Source of the DNA: Mesodorylaimus sp. YZB2_4
Lineage: Eukaryota; Nematoda; Enoplea; Dorylaimida; Dorylaimidae
Direction of reading: 5' to 3'
Assembly: GCA_030248295.1 (NCBI GenBank)
Contig: JASANH010000167.1
Location: 413,048-477,047 of the forward strand
DNA: 64,000 nucleotides
The notes under the pieces were generated by a model. It did no database searches and had not been told where the DNA came from. It saw only the letters and a program-made list of their open reading frames with translations. Position numbers and translations under genes: made by a program. Positions 11,331 through 22,300 of the stretch are shown in pieces; within the stretch, counting starts at the first letter, position 1, and each line of letters opens with the position of its first letter.

Positions 11331-11744
11331 CTTGATCACCCTTAGGGGTCACATCAAAATTTAAACTTCCATGTGAGAGCACAAACGCTTCCAGATTGAA
11401 GTTCTGCTGGAAGGTAACTGGAAGAAGGGACCATATAGGTTCCAGTTTTGAAGTCCAACTGAAAGCCCATACTTTCAGTTGGTTTGCTTTCCATAACTGA
11501 CCACATGCTCATGCCACAGCGTATGGCCGCTACTAATGACTTCGAAAAAGGAAGAGGAAGATGAAGCAGATTGAATCTGATTAAACTTGAAAGTCAAAGT
11601 ATAGATTTCAATATCGAAAGCGTGACTGACGAAATCGTAAATGATGATAACATAAGATTTCGTTATTGAAATTTAAGGAAAGCATAACATTTGCAGACAT
11701 GGGCAAATAACATAATTAGCCACAATTACAAAACGCATCGCAAG

Positions 11745-11928
11745 GTAGCATCGAAGTCGCATTCGAAAATTACACCGAGCTGCATGTTCGAGGCGATGGA
11801 AATTGTTTGTATCGAGCGTTTGCATTCGTCATACATGGTCATGAGACGTATTATCGATCTGTAAAACAAGACATGATACAACTGTGCGAAACGCACGACA
11901 ACGAACAACGCTCTTCGCTGTTTGAGGT
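11745..11928 (+). pseudogene. OTU-type cysteine protease exon (partial)
   Basis: An open stretch without its own ATG encodes NYTELHVRGDGNCLYRAF, then AFVIHG. This is the catalytic block of the OTU deubiquitinase family: Asp then Cys in GDGNCLYRA. It continues through VKQDMIQLCE and ends at a possible donor, GAG/GTAACT, at about 11929. The third catalytic residue (His) would lie about 80-120 residues downstream and was not found in the next 600 bp. About 30 bp of the exon start (ATCGCAAGGTAGCAT) is repeated at about 12163. OTU domains occur both in host proteins and in mobile elements, and nothing here decides between them. I treat it as a fragment. Confidence 0.6.
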
Positions 11929-12639
11929 AACTATATTTCTATTCAGAATTTACAACTACTCATTTTTAAACATTCCAGTCCAGTAGTCATAATATGGATT
12001 GGGACAATTCCTGACGAAGCCAAGACAGGCATACTCCAAGATGGGACTAATGTGTAGGAGTAACGAATCTCCGCTAGGCCAGTTTCAAAGACAGTACATG
12101 GCTGAAATTAGACTGAAAGTTACTACAAAATCAGCACACAAAAAACCGTATTGGCTCAAAACATCGCAAGGTAGCATTGAAGTCGCATTCGGAACATGGC
12201 ATCGGACTAACAGAAAAATTGATGGTCAGATATTCATGCATTCGTAGCATTGGTCGTAAGTTTCAATTGGCCAGCAGAAAACACCAAAGTAGGCAAAAAA
12301 GTGTAGTAAAACAATTATCATATGAAAGTTATATGGGTCTCCATGAAGCAGCCTTTTTCCGTAAATCGTACCATATGTACAGCACTTATAATTGTTTGCA
12401 ATTCACAGTTCATGACCATTGCGTGTAAAAGTACGTATACAGTAATTAAAAATCGCATAGCTAATTCGTCAATTGTAGGCGATCCGAATTTCACTTCACA
12501 CCACGAATTCCATGTACCTAATTGGCATACATACATGAAAAATACTATACATGCAGTAAAATACTGCTCCCCATGGACACCCCAGTGGAAATCAAAAATC
12601 GAACTCTGCCAGGCGCGCCCTGGATAACGAGCTTTTAAA

Positions 12640-14200
12640 AATACCTTACTGGATTTGGTCATTTTTGGTGACTCTTCTCGACACATTTCAACAATGCTCT
12701 TGCCACTGTTTTCTGACCACAACGCATTATCGGTCTCAATGCGTAGTCTTACCACCAAAAGGCAGCCTGACACAAGTCACATTCGGTTGATTAAACGAGC
12801 CGATTGGACCGCCGTAAATAAACGTCTTCGGCAACTGGATTTGTGCTGAATAGTGAAAAATGTGCTGACTCTGTCGATTCAGCTTGTGTCTCCTTGACGA
12901 ATTCGGTCCTCGATACCTTGACCGCCTTGGTGCCTGGGAAGATGATTCGTTTGGACAAACGAAACTCTTGGATTTCGGCTATTTTGTCATTGATCCGACG
13001 AAAAAATTTCACATACAAGGTATGGAAGCGTACTGGTTCTAATTTGGATCGACAATTATTTTTCTCATTGCAATCTCAGTGCAAGAAAGCTATTCGAAAG
13101 GTGAAAGTGGCATCTATCACTACCACATTTCCAAACTGCGACAGCTCGGCAGCATTTTGGCAGGCTTACAAAAGATTATTAACTGAGGATCGCAAATTGC
13201 CCGTCTAGTCGACGATTTTGATCGACCTCTCCTCAGCAATGTGGAGAAAGCAAATGCTTTGAATCAATATTTTTCGACTTGCTTTACGTCAGCTAATTCT
13301 ATCAAACTTCGCCAACTCGTAGATGATTTTATGGGTTATTAGGTCAGTGAGGCCTCCGTTCGAAGACAAATCAATCAGATGAAGGTGAGCAGCGCCCCTG
13401 GTGAGGATGGACTCTCGCCACATATTATCCGTGATATCGCCTCTTCGATCATTCCGGCACTTACGCTTCTTTTTAATCATTCGATGCGAGAAGAGCAATT
13501 TCCTGAAGTATGGAAATGTGCCAAGGTCGTGCCGATTCCCAAGGCTGGAGAAAAGAACAAAGCGCATTTTTTGCGCATGGGCTCGAGATTCCGGTTCGGA
13601 TTTTAGCATCGAAAAATTCCAAGGGGTTTTTTCGATAGGGTCATCAAAAATTGGATTCGGTGCCCAAGATCACGGTCCTTGGTCAAAGAGTGGAGTTCCT
13701 CGTGAAGGTAAAATATCTTGGGATCACTTTTGACTGTCATTTCGATTTCTCAGGTCGCGTATCTGATTTAGTTCGTAAGTGCAATACAATGATTGGCGTA
13801 TTGAGAAGGGAGCTTGGTAGGCATGCACCTCCGTCTGTGTTTGGTAGAGTGTATGATTCATGTATTAGGTCGGTCTTGGAATATGGATCAGCAAGTTGGG
13901 ATCCTGTCAATAAATGTGATATTGACTATCTGGAAAGGGCGAATAAGTTTGCTGTGCGATTGTAACCATGTCTTACAAGGACGCCTTGGTAAAGGCAGGC
14001 TGGTCCACTTTACGTATATGAGCGATGTAAACGTGCAAAATTGGGTTTATTTTAAAAGCTTTACCACGGGCTTGATGATTTTAGGAATTCTCGACTTACA
14101 CACAAACCTGATTGTCGTGTTAGCAGGCGACTGTGTGAACCAAATCATTTGGTTATTTCAAGTCATAATTTCGAGTCCTACAAACGAAGTTTTGTGTTTT
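12640..14200 (+). pseudogene. Non-LTR retrotransposon (Jockey/CR1-like), broken
   Basis: Several frames in order give a LINE ORF2. The endonuclease end (12655-12849) contains LFSDHNALSVS, the SDH catalytic motif of APE-type nucleases. A linker follows (12843-13208). The reverse-transcriptase N-terminal block is at 13379-13560: SSAPGEDGLSPHI, LLFNHSMREEQFPEVWK, KVVPIPKAG. The C-terminal block is at 13651-13965: VKYLGITFD, RSVLEYGSASWDP, DYLERANKFAVRL. The RT core, including the FADD catalytic loop, is missing between about 13570 and 13640, and there are several frameshifts. It is dead and could not retrotranspose itself. Confidence 0.85.
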
Positions 14201-14389
14201 CTACAACTTTCGGTTTGATGGAACTCTGTAACAGGGATTACGCTTGGTCAACTCTTCGTGAATTGTGTGGCGCCAGCATGCAAGACTGAATACATAATCA
14301 GCGCCTGAACCCATCGACTCAATGTTTCACGACTTGGGTACTCTAGCTGCGCTATTTAATATGGTCGGTATATACCCGTACTGTTAAGG

Positions 14390-14960
14390 TACGTCTCAAC
14401 TTCAAGCCTTTGCGACTAGCGCGACGCGCTTGATCTGAATGTTTTGCTTGGCAGCGGGGGTATCCGCAGCCTGCAGCTTATAGCATTATATTATTAGCGA
14501 TATCTAACTCGGTTCGACTAAGCCGCCTTTACAGCCAGGCAAGAACCAAAGCAGGGTCGAAATAAACCTAGTTTTGTTGCCGCCAGTCAGGATAGACGTT
14601 GGTGGCGGCGCATCCGCTGCCTGTGAAGGATAAAAGTCATCTCCAGGGCCCCCCCCCCCCCAGGGAAATCATCTGAGTGTATAGGCTAACACTTAACGCC
14701 CGTCCCTTCTCCTTCCTCCCTGCTATCTGCCAGAACAATTTCGATTTGCTGGCTTATCAGACAGCAGGGCTGCATGGTGAAGTTAGATTTGGGTTCAGCG
14801 GCGCTTCGATCCGCGATACTGAATTATTAAAGACGCCTCGCACGAAGCCCCATTAGCCATCGCAATGTCGAGGTCCTAAGTGTGGTACCTCTCCTTGGTT
14901 ATTCCCCGCACAACAGGGCTGCTCGTCTGATAGCCCTTTGTATTTGTATCAACAAAAGGT
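14390..14960 (-). repeat. Dispersed composite repeat
   Basis: In reverse complement this matches 21820-22300 in the same internal order: a segment shared with the lectin 3' flank (CATGCAGCCC), a G/C run, ATGACTTTTATCC, a CTGCAAAAGCGG-like word, then GCTGCGGATACCCCCGCTGC. Its first part is also shared with 6790-7050 and 17390-17640. Its last part is related to 29120-29290 and 59360-59530. No coding capacity is seen. It is a dispersed element of unknown class. Confidence 0.6.
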
Positions 14961-15177
14961 CTCTTCGATTTGGCGGGTATAATAATGGTTCTGTCATTAA
15001 AAACCTCGAGTTGAAAATTTTAGCCATTCTTAGGGGCCTCCTCGCCAGCAACAAGTGGTACAATTGGTTTTAAAAGCGTGGGTTGGCTTTTCATAACAGG
15101 TATCTCGAAATTGACCTATTGACTCGGCTCCTAGTGCGCAGTCGCCTGGTCGACCATCGACTAGTTGGTTCAATGTC

Positions 15178-17208
15178 GCGCTGATTTTGGTTTTCCATCG
15201 CACAGCAGCACAAGGTGAGTAACAAAAAGTTTGCTTATCGTCTAGTTTGTATCGATTAAATTGCCAGCAGGGACCCAAAATTGTACTGCCGTGGATGGGC
15301 TGCTGCACGGAGGTCGATGTTATTTCGCGACTAATATCAGATCGACTTGGAATAATGCTTGGGTGAATTGCCAGAAAAATGGCGGAGCCTTGGCTCAAAT
15401 ACACACGCAAGCAGAGATGGATGCACTTCATGGATATATGCAGGTACTGAAATTTACCTTATGAGATAAGTTGTGCGCCAGGAGATTTACGCAAAACAGC
15501 CGCGGTGGCTCAGTTACTTAAGGCGTGGGTCCTGCATTGCTCGGGCCAGCAACGCTGACCAGAAGCCGCAGTTCAGTTCTGGCTGAGGACTGCAGTTTAG
15601 TAAGCCGATCGCTGGCCTTGCACACCTGACTCACCCGATACTGTCGAGTGGCGGAAGCCGAACGAGAAGACAATTAGGAAAATGGTTCTCGGACACCAGT
15701 GGGGAAGGTCCCTCCTTTCTCGCCCAATATCATCCTGGGATGCTGGTGCTGGCACAGGATGCGTCGGAGCAGAGGTGCTCCTAGTGGAGACACACAGAGG
15801 GAGGCTGCCGTGAGCTGGTCACCTCACGACCCTGCTTGTCATAACAGGGCTTTGGGCAAGACGGGATGATAGTCATGTGGGGAACTTGGGCGGCACAGCA
15901 ACCCACTGAAATTTTTAAAAAACAACCAAAAAAGAGATATATTCTGTCGTGCTGGGGCAGGGTGACTCTAAGAGAGTGAATTCCCCTCAGTGATTCGACT
16001 GAATGAGACATACGCCGTTTTCCCAAATGTGACAGTTTCACCAATCGTCTCAGTCGGGGTGGGGGTGAATGCGATCAAGTAAGGGAATTGTCACAAGATC
16101 CATCAATCAACCCGCTTCATTAAAAGGTCAGAACACGAGTGCAATAAGAAATCAAAGAATTTGTGAACCAGATTCTGTAAGCTCGGCAAATCCTAGTCTC
16201 TTGCGCAAAAGCCAGGTCCAGGATTTACAAAATTCTAGTCCCCATGCAGCAATGTTAATTTATTTTGAGTTCAGTCAGGGCACTGTCCAGTATGTCTTAC
16301 CTGAAGACGAAAATTAGGAAACCGTTTTCCAAAGAGACTTTTTTGATCACTTTGAATTTGCAATTGTTATAAGTCGACTTTAAAATCTCATTTTCAGATC
16401 AGCATGAAAAAAAAAGAGTAGGATAGTGCGAAGGATGAATATTATGAAGGACTGAACGTAGTGATCACCATACAATACTTGACTAGAACAAGCAACTTCT
16501 GCTTTTTTGTAAATATTTTATCACATTGGCAACAATAATCAGTTACTCAATCGATGATGCTCCTTGAAGACTGATATAACTAAAAAAGTACTTTCGTGTT
16601 AAACTTTTTCAGGACCGCTTCAATAACGACACCTATTTTTGGCTGGCATTACAGCGCGATAATAATGTCGATGGCAACATATCCTGTTCAGACACACAGA
16701 TCTCGACTTATTGGTACACTGACGTGCGAACGAAAATTGTGGCGATGCCAGCTTCTGATACATGGATTAAATATGAAATTTGCTCCGAGACGGACACTCA
16801 TCCTTCGGAGTTTTGCAATTTTTGGTATCGGGGCGTAGTCGGCGACATGAGTTGTTCATATCCAAGACCTCAGGCCTTGTGCCATTTCAACAGTATTGGT
16901 CTGTTTTTGCATTTTTCGCGAACCTAATCCTTTATTTTTTTCTAGCGTATGAGCAAAATTACACCAAAACTGACGTCTGCGTGACAGAAAATCCAATCGA
17001 GACCACGTTCGCACAGCAGCCGTACAATTGCGCAATCGCATGCACACAAAGGATCTGGTGTCGCAGTTTTAATTTTATACAAGACCTCGATGGATGTTTC
17101 AATCACAAATGTCAGCTTTTCACATGGTCAGTTTTCGATAACCCCGGTCCAAGCACCATTCCAGTTTCAACGAATGATACTTGCATTCACTACAATTTCA
17201 TGGCCTGA
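15178..17208 (+). CDS. C-type lectin with C-terminal PAN/apple-like domain
   Basis: Proposed exons are: a signal-peptide exon ending at 15214; 15271-15443 (or from 15268); 16613-16898; and 16946-17208 with the stop. Introns are 56, 1169 and 47 nt, and phases agree. The first exon gives ALILVFHRTAAQ, a plausible secretion signal, but no in-frame ATG precedes it. The nearest ATG (15173) is one base out of frame. The second exon has GGRCYFATN, WVNCQKNGGALAQIH and E..ALHGYM, the first half of a C-type lectin domain. The third has YFWLALQRD, STYWYTD and closing cysteines. The fourth has CVTENPIETTF, YNCAIACTQRIWCRSFNF and further cysteines, a PAN/apple-like fold. A secreted carbohydrate- or protein-binding role is inferred from family only. 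The missing start suggests either an unseen 5' exon or a one-base deletion. Confidence 0.65.
15490..15830 (+). repeat. tRNA-derived SINE-like repeat in lectin intron
   Basis: It begins CCGCGGTGGCTCAGTTACTT, with A-box character, and is the arm-partner of the repeat at 9880-10205. It lies within the long second intron of the lectin gene in the same orientation as the gene. Confidence 0.6.
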
Positions 17209-17729
17209 ACAATTCAAGGACTGCAAAAATATTAGAATCTTTCTAAAAAAATTCACAGACTGATCGTGAGATTTGTCGGCATATATTTTCTGTCGCGAGT
17301 ATACTCGCTTCCTTCTTCTTGGCTTGTCACAGTATTGACTTTGCTTCGGAATAAATATATGATGCATGGACTTACTGGTGACGGTGCATAGGGGGTTGTA
17401 CCAATACAAAGGGCTATCAGATGAGCGCCCCTGTTGTGCGGGGAATAACCAAGGAGAGGTACTATACTTGGGCCCTAGACATCGCGATGGCTGGTGGGTA
17501 TATGCAGATTGCACGTGCACACGCTCATCTTGTGAGGCTTCGACCGAGGCGTCGTTAATAATTCAGTACTGCAGATCGAAGCACCGTTGAACCCAAATCT
17601 AACTTTCACCATGCAGCCCTGCTGGTTGATGCTAGCCAATCGTGATAGTTCTGGGCTTTCAATCCTTTCAATTCAATCCTGTTTAAGACCTGAATCCGCC
17701 ATTTCAAATTCGCTTGACGCCATTGCGAC

Positions 17730-18909
17730 CCAGGATCGACCGAACACGGTTTTTGCACTGAACCGAACCTTACCGAACTTTTTCTTAAATCTCGCCGAGT
17801 TCGAATCGAACCGCACCGAACCGAACTACCTACCAAACCGAGTAGAATTTTCTTTGTTCACCATTAGCACATCCTACATAAAGTATCATCATCTATATCA
17901 AGTGCCATAAAGAGTGACCCGCTAATGTTTCGTCTTCTACCAGCCTAAATCTGCAAGTTATCGCGGTAAATTCGATACCATTGTGTTTAGCATTCGATTC
18001 TGAGTCAGTTTGACCTAATTCGCTAGCAATTATGTTCACCATTCGTTTTTAAAATGCGATATAGCCGAAGTACCAACTTTCTCAACTTTTTTTACAATAT
18101 CCAAACGAATTCGTTTCGGCAAGCTTTAATTCAGCTTTTGGAGTTGCTTTGGACTTCAATCGATCCCAGTTCATTGCACGAGCAAATTTTTCCCAGACTG
18201 AGTAGTCTGATGGTTCAAATTGGGACTATTCAGAGGCCAACGCTTAGCTTCGATAAAATCAGGGAAAGTGATCCCTGCACCATTTCTCTGAATCTTTGTG
18301 GGTTTGAGCCTTCGCGCCATCTTGCTGAGATGTCCAGTTGTTCCCAAATACCTTTCTTTCATATTTCTTAGCTGCTGGCAAGCCATTTCCATATGAACGG
18401 AATCATTGACTGTAACTTCACCCGACATGACCAGCGGTGTAACCAAATTTCTGAGGTCTTGACTTTTCATTTGTTGTGCAGGCAACTGTTCAATATTATG
18501 GACACTGATTTGTGAGTGCTTTGCCTGATGATGCAAATGCTCTATCCTTCCTGTGTTAGTGTTAAGTTTACTACAACGCGACTGCTTCCGTAGAAAACTA
18601 GCCATTTTATGTTAGTGTCATTCTTTATGGCACCCGATATTTTCAAAATATTCATAAGACACTCCTTTTTAATCATTTTTCAAATTGGATTTAGAAGATA
18701 ATGAAGAAAGGACCAGATAATTAAGAAAAAGGACAGAGAAATTTATAGCTAAAACGAAACCTCAAACAAAATGACCGCGTTTTTCCAATAAAAACAATTT
18801 CGAAATTGGTTGTTCGGATCGGTGGTTCGGTCCAAAAAAGCCGGTTCGGTTCGGTTCGGTAAAAATCGCCAGTCCGGTGGTTCGGTTCGGCCGGTTCGGT
18901 CGATGCTGG
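17730..18909. mobile_element. 1180-bp TIR element with 8-bp TSD (hAT-like ends)
   Basis: The left end is CCAGGATCGACCGAAC; the right end in reverse complement is CCAGCATCGACCGAACC. Flanks are the direct repeat ATTGCGAC (17722-17729 and 18910-18917). The inverted left arm has the uninterrupted site at 6546-6553. Subterminal zones are packed with GGTTCGGTTCGGT-type hexamer repeats. An 8-bp duplication fits the hAT superfamily, but the only protein remnant inside is mariner-like, so the element is probably non-autonomous with a nested fragment. Confidence 0.85.
18057..18605 (-). pseudogene. Tc1/mariner transposase C-terminal fragment
   Basis: The minus strand shows KRWPLNSPNLN, then, after a one-base shift, PSDYSVWEKFARAMNWD and KAELK, then another shift to PKRIRLDIVKKV. 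This is the third-Asp block of Tc1/mariner transposases (W-P-x-S-P-D-L-x-P-x-D-Y). The catalytic Asp has become Asn and there are frameshifts, so it is inactive. The 144-residue open frame 18171-18605 contains only the start of this block. It sits inside the element at 17730-18909. Confidence 0.6.
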
Positions 18910-19234
18910 ATTGCGACTATCCCAGGGCATTTTGGCCAGTGCGTGGCGTTACTCCGTTCTGTCGATTCTTTCCAGCCTCATCTCTTTCAGCTCGTTCTCA
19001 ACATGGTGTTATATTTTTATTTATCGCAATGCACTGGTATTTACTATGTGGCCCCGCGTCGCGTGTTCCTTCTCTCACTTTTTGTTAACTTTTTGCGACT
19101 TTTCGAAACCGTTTTTCCACCCAGTTATTTCACATTCGGTTTTTGTACATCTGTCATGTTATGCCTCCTCTATGCTCATAGTTTTGGTGCGTGGATAGTC
19201 TTTGTTCATGGGGTGGAAATGCACTTGTGCGCTG

Positions 19235-19609
19235 TCAGGCTCTAACCTCTGTCCTCATTGGGAGCACCACAGGGTGTCCACCCCGAGCCATGCGGTGTGA
19301 AGTTGGGTGCCTTGGGTTAGATATGATTTTGTGTTGTCCATACCTTCTATGCCATGTCTTTTTGCTGTTGCCCTTAATAGTCTTATTATCCTCACGATAG
19401 AGTGCACCAAAATCAGGCCAAGTGGCACCCCGTCGAATGCTTTCCAAGTCCAAGAATGCCATGCGCACTGTCTTCCTTCTGTCAAAGTGCCTTATGACCA
19501 GGCGAGCCGCGCCAAAGGATCTGTGGTTCCAATACCTTACACGAATCCACATTAGATCGGCGAGGTTGTGCATAAACACTGTGAAATAAACTCTCTCATT
19601 TCTAAACAA
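19235..19609 (-). pseudogene. LINE reverse-transcriptase fragment
   Basis: In the minus strand, RRKTVRMAFLDLES and, one frame over, KAFDGVPL together match the first catalytic-Asp block of LINE reverse transcriptases (F-L-D-x-x-x-A-F-D). A likely continuation through IVRIIRLLRAT follows. There is one frameshift at the motif and no further conserved block. It occupies the gap in the right arm between its inner and outer homologous segments. Confidence 0.45.
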
Positions 19610-19859
19610 TCACAGTCGAGAACCAGCCAGTATATCTGTGCCCCTAGTGGCTAGAAATTTCTTCCGACGTTGGGTAACTCGCTATTTGGAGGCCCTCACA
19701 TATACGCCTAGTTATACGCACGGTACTCGCGGATGTCAGCATCACACAGCACAGTGCAGTGTGCAGGGAATAGGACTCTCGCAGGTTTTCACTTTCTCAG
19801 TCGCTCCAATTGACGATGACCCAAGCACTCGAGCTTGAACTCAATTCGCATGCAGCACG

Positions 19860-21190
19860 CACCAGCAACATTGGCGGATAAGTCGCATAATGAATGTGAA
19901 CCATGTCAAATCCTGGGCTAGTCCACCTCCGATCAAGTCAGCCAGATAGCTGAGGGCTCGGCTGGGTCTGTCAGAGCGTACCGCCCTTATCAACTGACAA
20001 TATGAACAGCTAACAAAATACTAGTAAGCTGCACAAAAAATCTTATAAGCTATGAAAAATTAATGCTAGGATTTACAAACTCCTGCATTTTGGATTCCTG
20101 CAGGATTTCCAAATTTATATCTCAAACGCATATCTTAGCTCCCAATAAAATACAGATGTAGGTACGATATTAATATTAATTAGATACAGATAAAGATATG
20201 GATTCCCATATTAACACTCGCATTGCTCAGAAATGTTCCCTAAAATGGTAAACAGTACGAGAATCTTCTTGAAAAAAGATCAAGGCTTTGCTTGATACTG
20301 CGTGGCCACTATTAGCTATCAGCGTCCTGTGAAAAGTTCCTACTGAAAATCAGTGTGACAGAATTTGAAGCAGTTTAGTGCTTCCGAAGAACTATCAAAA
20401 ATGACTGTCATCAAGTACTTTTTGATTGCAACATTGCAAATCTCAAATATTTTTGCCATCATTTAATCTTTTAGCATGTCAGATAGAATCGCAGAAACGG
20501 ATGATGGTCAGTGATCAGGGGTCATCGATTGGTGATTTGCGGGAGCCTACTGTCTCACCGACTGGCTCGGCATCGAATGGCCGATACTGCTTCCCGATAG
20601 ATAGTGATCAATCGATGAATTCGAATCATCCATTGGCTCAAGATTTCCTGTTGAGCAAAATGCAAAAATCGATCAGCCAATACGAATTGTAATTAATTAA
20701 AAAAAAACATCGAAGTCGATCGATAATTAAAATCAATATTCTAAAAGTACACCCAAACTGTGGATTTTTTGGATTCTGTCGTGGGCGTGGCTTACAGTAG
20801 TGTGGCCAATCGAATTACGAATTAGTAGGATAGCCAGGATTTTTGATGGATTGAAAAGGCTGGATTGTTTTTTGCGGGTGTTGCCTTTTTCAAATGACAA
20901 ATTGATTGTCATTTTCTTGCCAGTAGGTCCTGGCAATCGGTTCGATGTTGCATTTCTTGAAATATTCTTCTTCAAAAACGCATTTTTTTGCTTCGCCCTG
21001 ATCAAACTCTGAGTTGACTGCTGGAGGCCACTTTCGAGCTGCAGTCTCGAGGGTGTCCTTTTGTGATACTGGCCTTTTCCTGAGTACCTCGCAAGCACGC
21101 GCAAGCAGTTGAGTGCCTTTTAAAGAACTATCAAAATGACTGCGTGAAGTACTCTTAATTGCAACGCCCTGTGCACGTTGATGTTGCAAA
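19860..21190. repeat. Outer right arm of the inverted duplication
   Basis: Reverse-complement partner of about 343-1690. Relative to the left arm it has lost the stretch matching 49800-50010. It ends with sequence resembling ATF4 flank at 50090-50220 (CATCAAGTACT, GATGTTGCAAATC), part of which is present twice here (about 20390-20450 and 21125-21195). Confidence 0.7.
20470..20760 (+). pseudogene. ATF4 fragment without the bZIP region (copy B)
   Basis: The plus strand encodes SDQGSSIGDL, SPTGSASNGRYC and DSDQSMNSNHPLAQD, homologous to the last ATF4 exon. It then runs through CTAAAAGTACACCCAAA, matching 49180-49196, and jumps directly to the ATF4 3' flank. The basic region and zipper are missing, exactly as in copy A at 905-1221. 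It has small deletions and a premature stop (after ISQYEL). No promoter or start exon is seen. Confidence 0.75.
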
Positions 21191-21264
21191 TCTCAAATAA
21201 AAAAGCCCGACATCTGTTTCGTTGGCCGGGTGGACGGGTCTCAAATATGTAATTGGGGAAAAGG

Positions 21265-21420
21265 TATCTAGTTCAATTGTTCGCCTGCAATTATTCGTCC
21301 AAACAGTTGTTCGCTTATGCAATTTTTCGCTAACAGTTATTCGCCTTTAAATTCTTCGACATAGCAAATGTTCGCCATGCAATTTTGTTCGCCATGTACT
21401 ATACTGTAACACGTGAACTG
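21265..21420. repeat. Solo terminal repeat of the FLYWCH-MULE family
   Basis: TATCTAGTTCAATTGTTCGC is followed by reiterated ATTATTCG, GTTGTTCGC and ATTCGCC words. This matches the terminal 150 bp of the element at 8001-9287 in arrangement and core word (TTGTTCGC). No opposite end or transposase was seen nearby, so it is a solo end or the edge of a highly deleted copy. Confidence 0.6.
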
Positions 21421-21819
21421 CTTTGATGCCATGGTCGACATACCAACAAGACAAGTCATGATCAATCATGATTTTTCTTGTTGGTCTACTGCCTGGAAGA
21501 CTTTTCATGGGGAAGGCACTGTTTGGCATAGAATCTGTAGCTTCTTGCTCCTCGACATATTCGTACTCAGTCCTGGCAGATTCTAAATGTGCCAAAAACC
21601 CTTGTTGAGAAATCTACATTATGGGCAGGGATAATTATCAGTATCGGTCAGTGCTAGGTATGTAGGCCAACAATAATAGCATGTTTATTTGTGCGGCATT
21701 TTCATCATGGTGACACCCAGCTTTGTCAGAGACATAGAACTGCGACTATGCGAGAAGAAATTATTTCTCCGTAAAGAATTGTGTAATACTGTAAATCCTC
21801 AATTGTTATTTGGTTTGAA

Positions 21820-22300
21820 GGGGCAATATGAAGACTGCACGTGCACACGCTCATCTTGTTAGGCTTCGACCGAGGCGTCCTTAATACTTCAGTACTGCAG
21901 ATCGAAGCGCCGCTGAACTTCAATCTAACTTTCGCCATGCAGCCCCACTGTCTGATTAGCCAGCCAATCGGAATAGTTCTTGCAGATAGCAGGGTGGTAG
22001 GAGAAGGGACGGGGGATTCCCCTTGGGGGGAAGGGGGGGCCCTGGAGATGACTTTTATCCATCACAGGCAGCGGATGCAACGCCACCAACGTCTAGCCTT
22101 ACTAGCGGCAATAAAACCATGGTTTATTTCGACCTTGCTTCAGTTCTTGCCTAGCTGCAAAAGCGGTTTAGTCGCACCACAGGTTAGATATCACGAATAA
22201 TATGAGGTTATCAGTCAATATGGGCTGCGGATACCCCCGCTGCCAAGCAAAAAATTCCCAGAAAGCGCGTCGCGCTAGTGCAAGTGCTGCAAGTGCTGCA
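21820..22300 (+). repeat. Dispersed composite repeat, second copy
   Basis: It matches 14390-14960 in inverted orientation, segment for segment, including a G-rich run near 22030 where the partner has a C run near 14650. The first 170 bp are shared with 17510-17640. No reading frame is conserved between copies. Confidence 0.6.

Larger units (their letters stand above)
15465..19145. repeat. Inner right arm of the inverted duplication
   Basis: Reverse-complement partner of 6322-10243. Without the element at 17730-18909 it is about 2.5 kb, close to the left arm without its MULE. It starts inside lectin intron 2 and runs past the lectin stop into non-coding sequence. It contains the empty site of the MULE (16437-16444). 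Confidence 0.85.
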
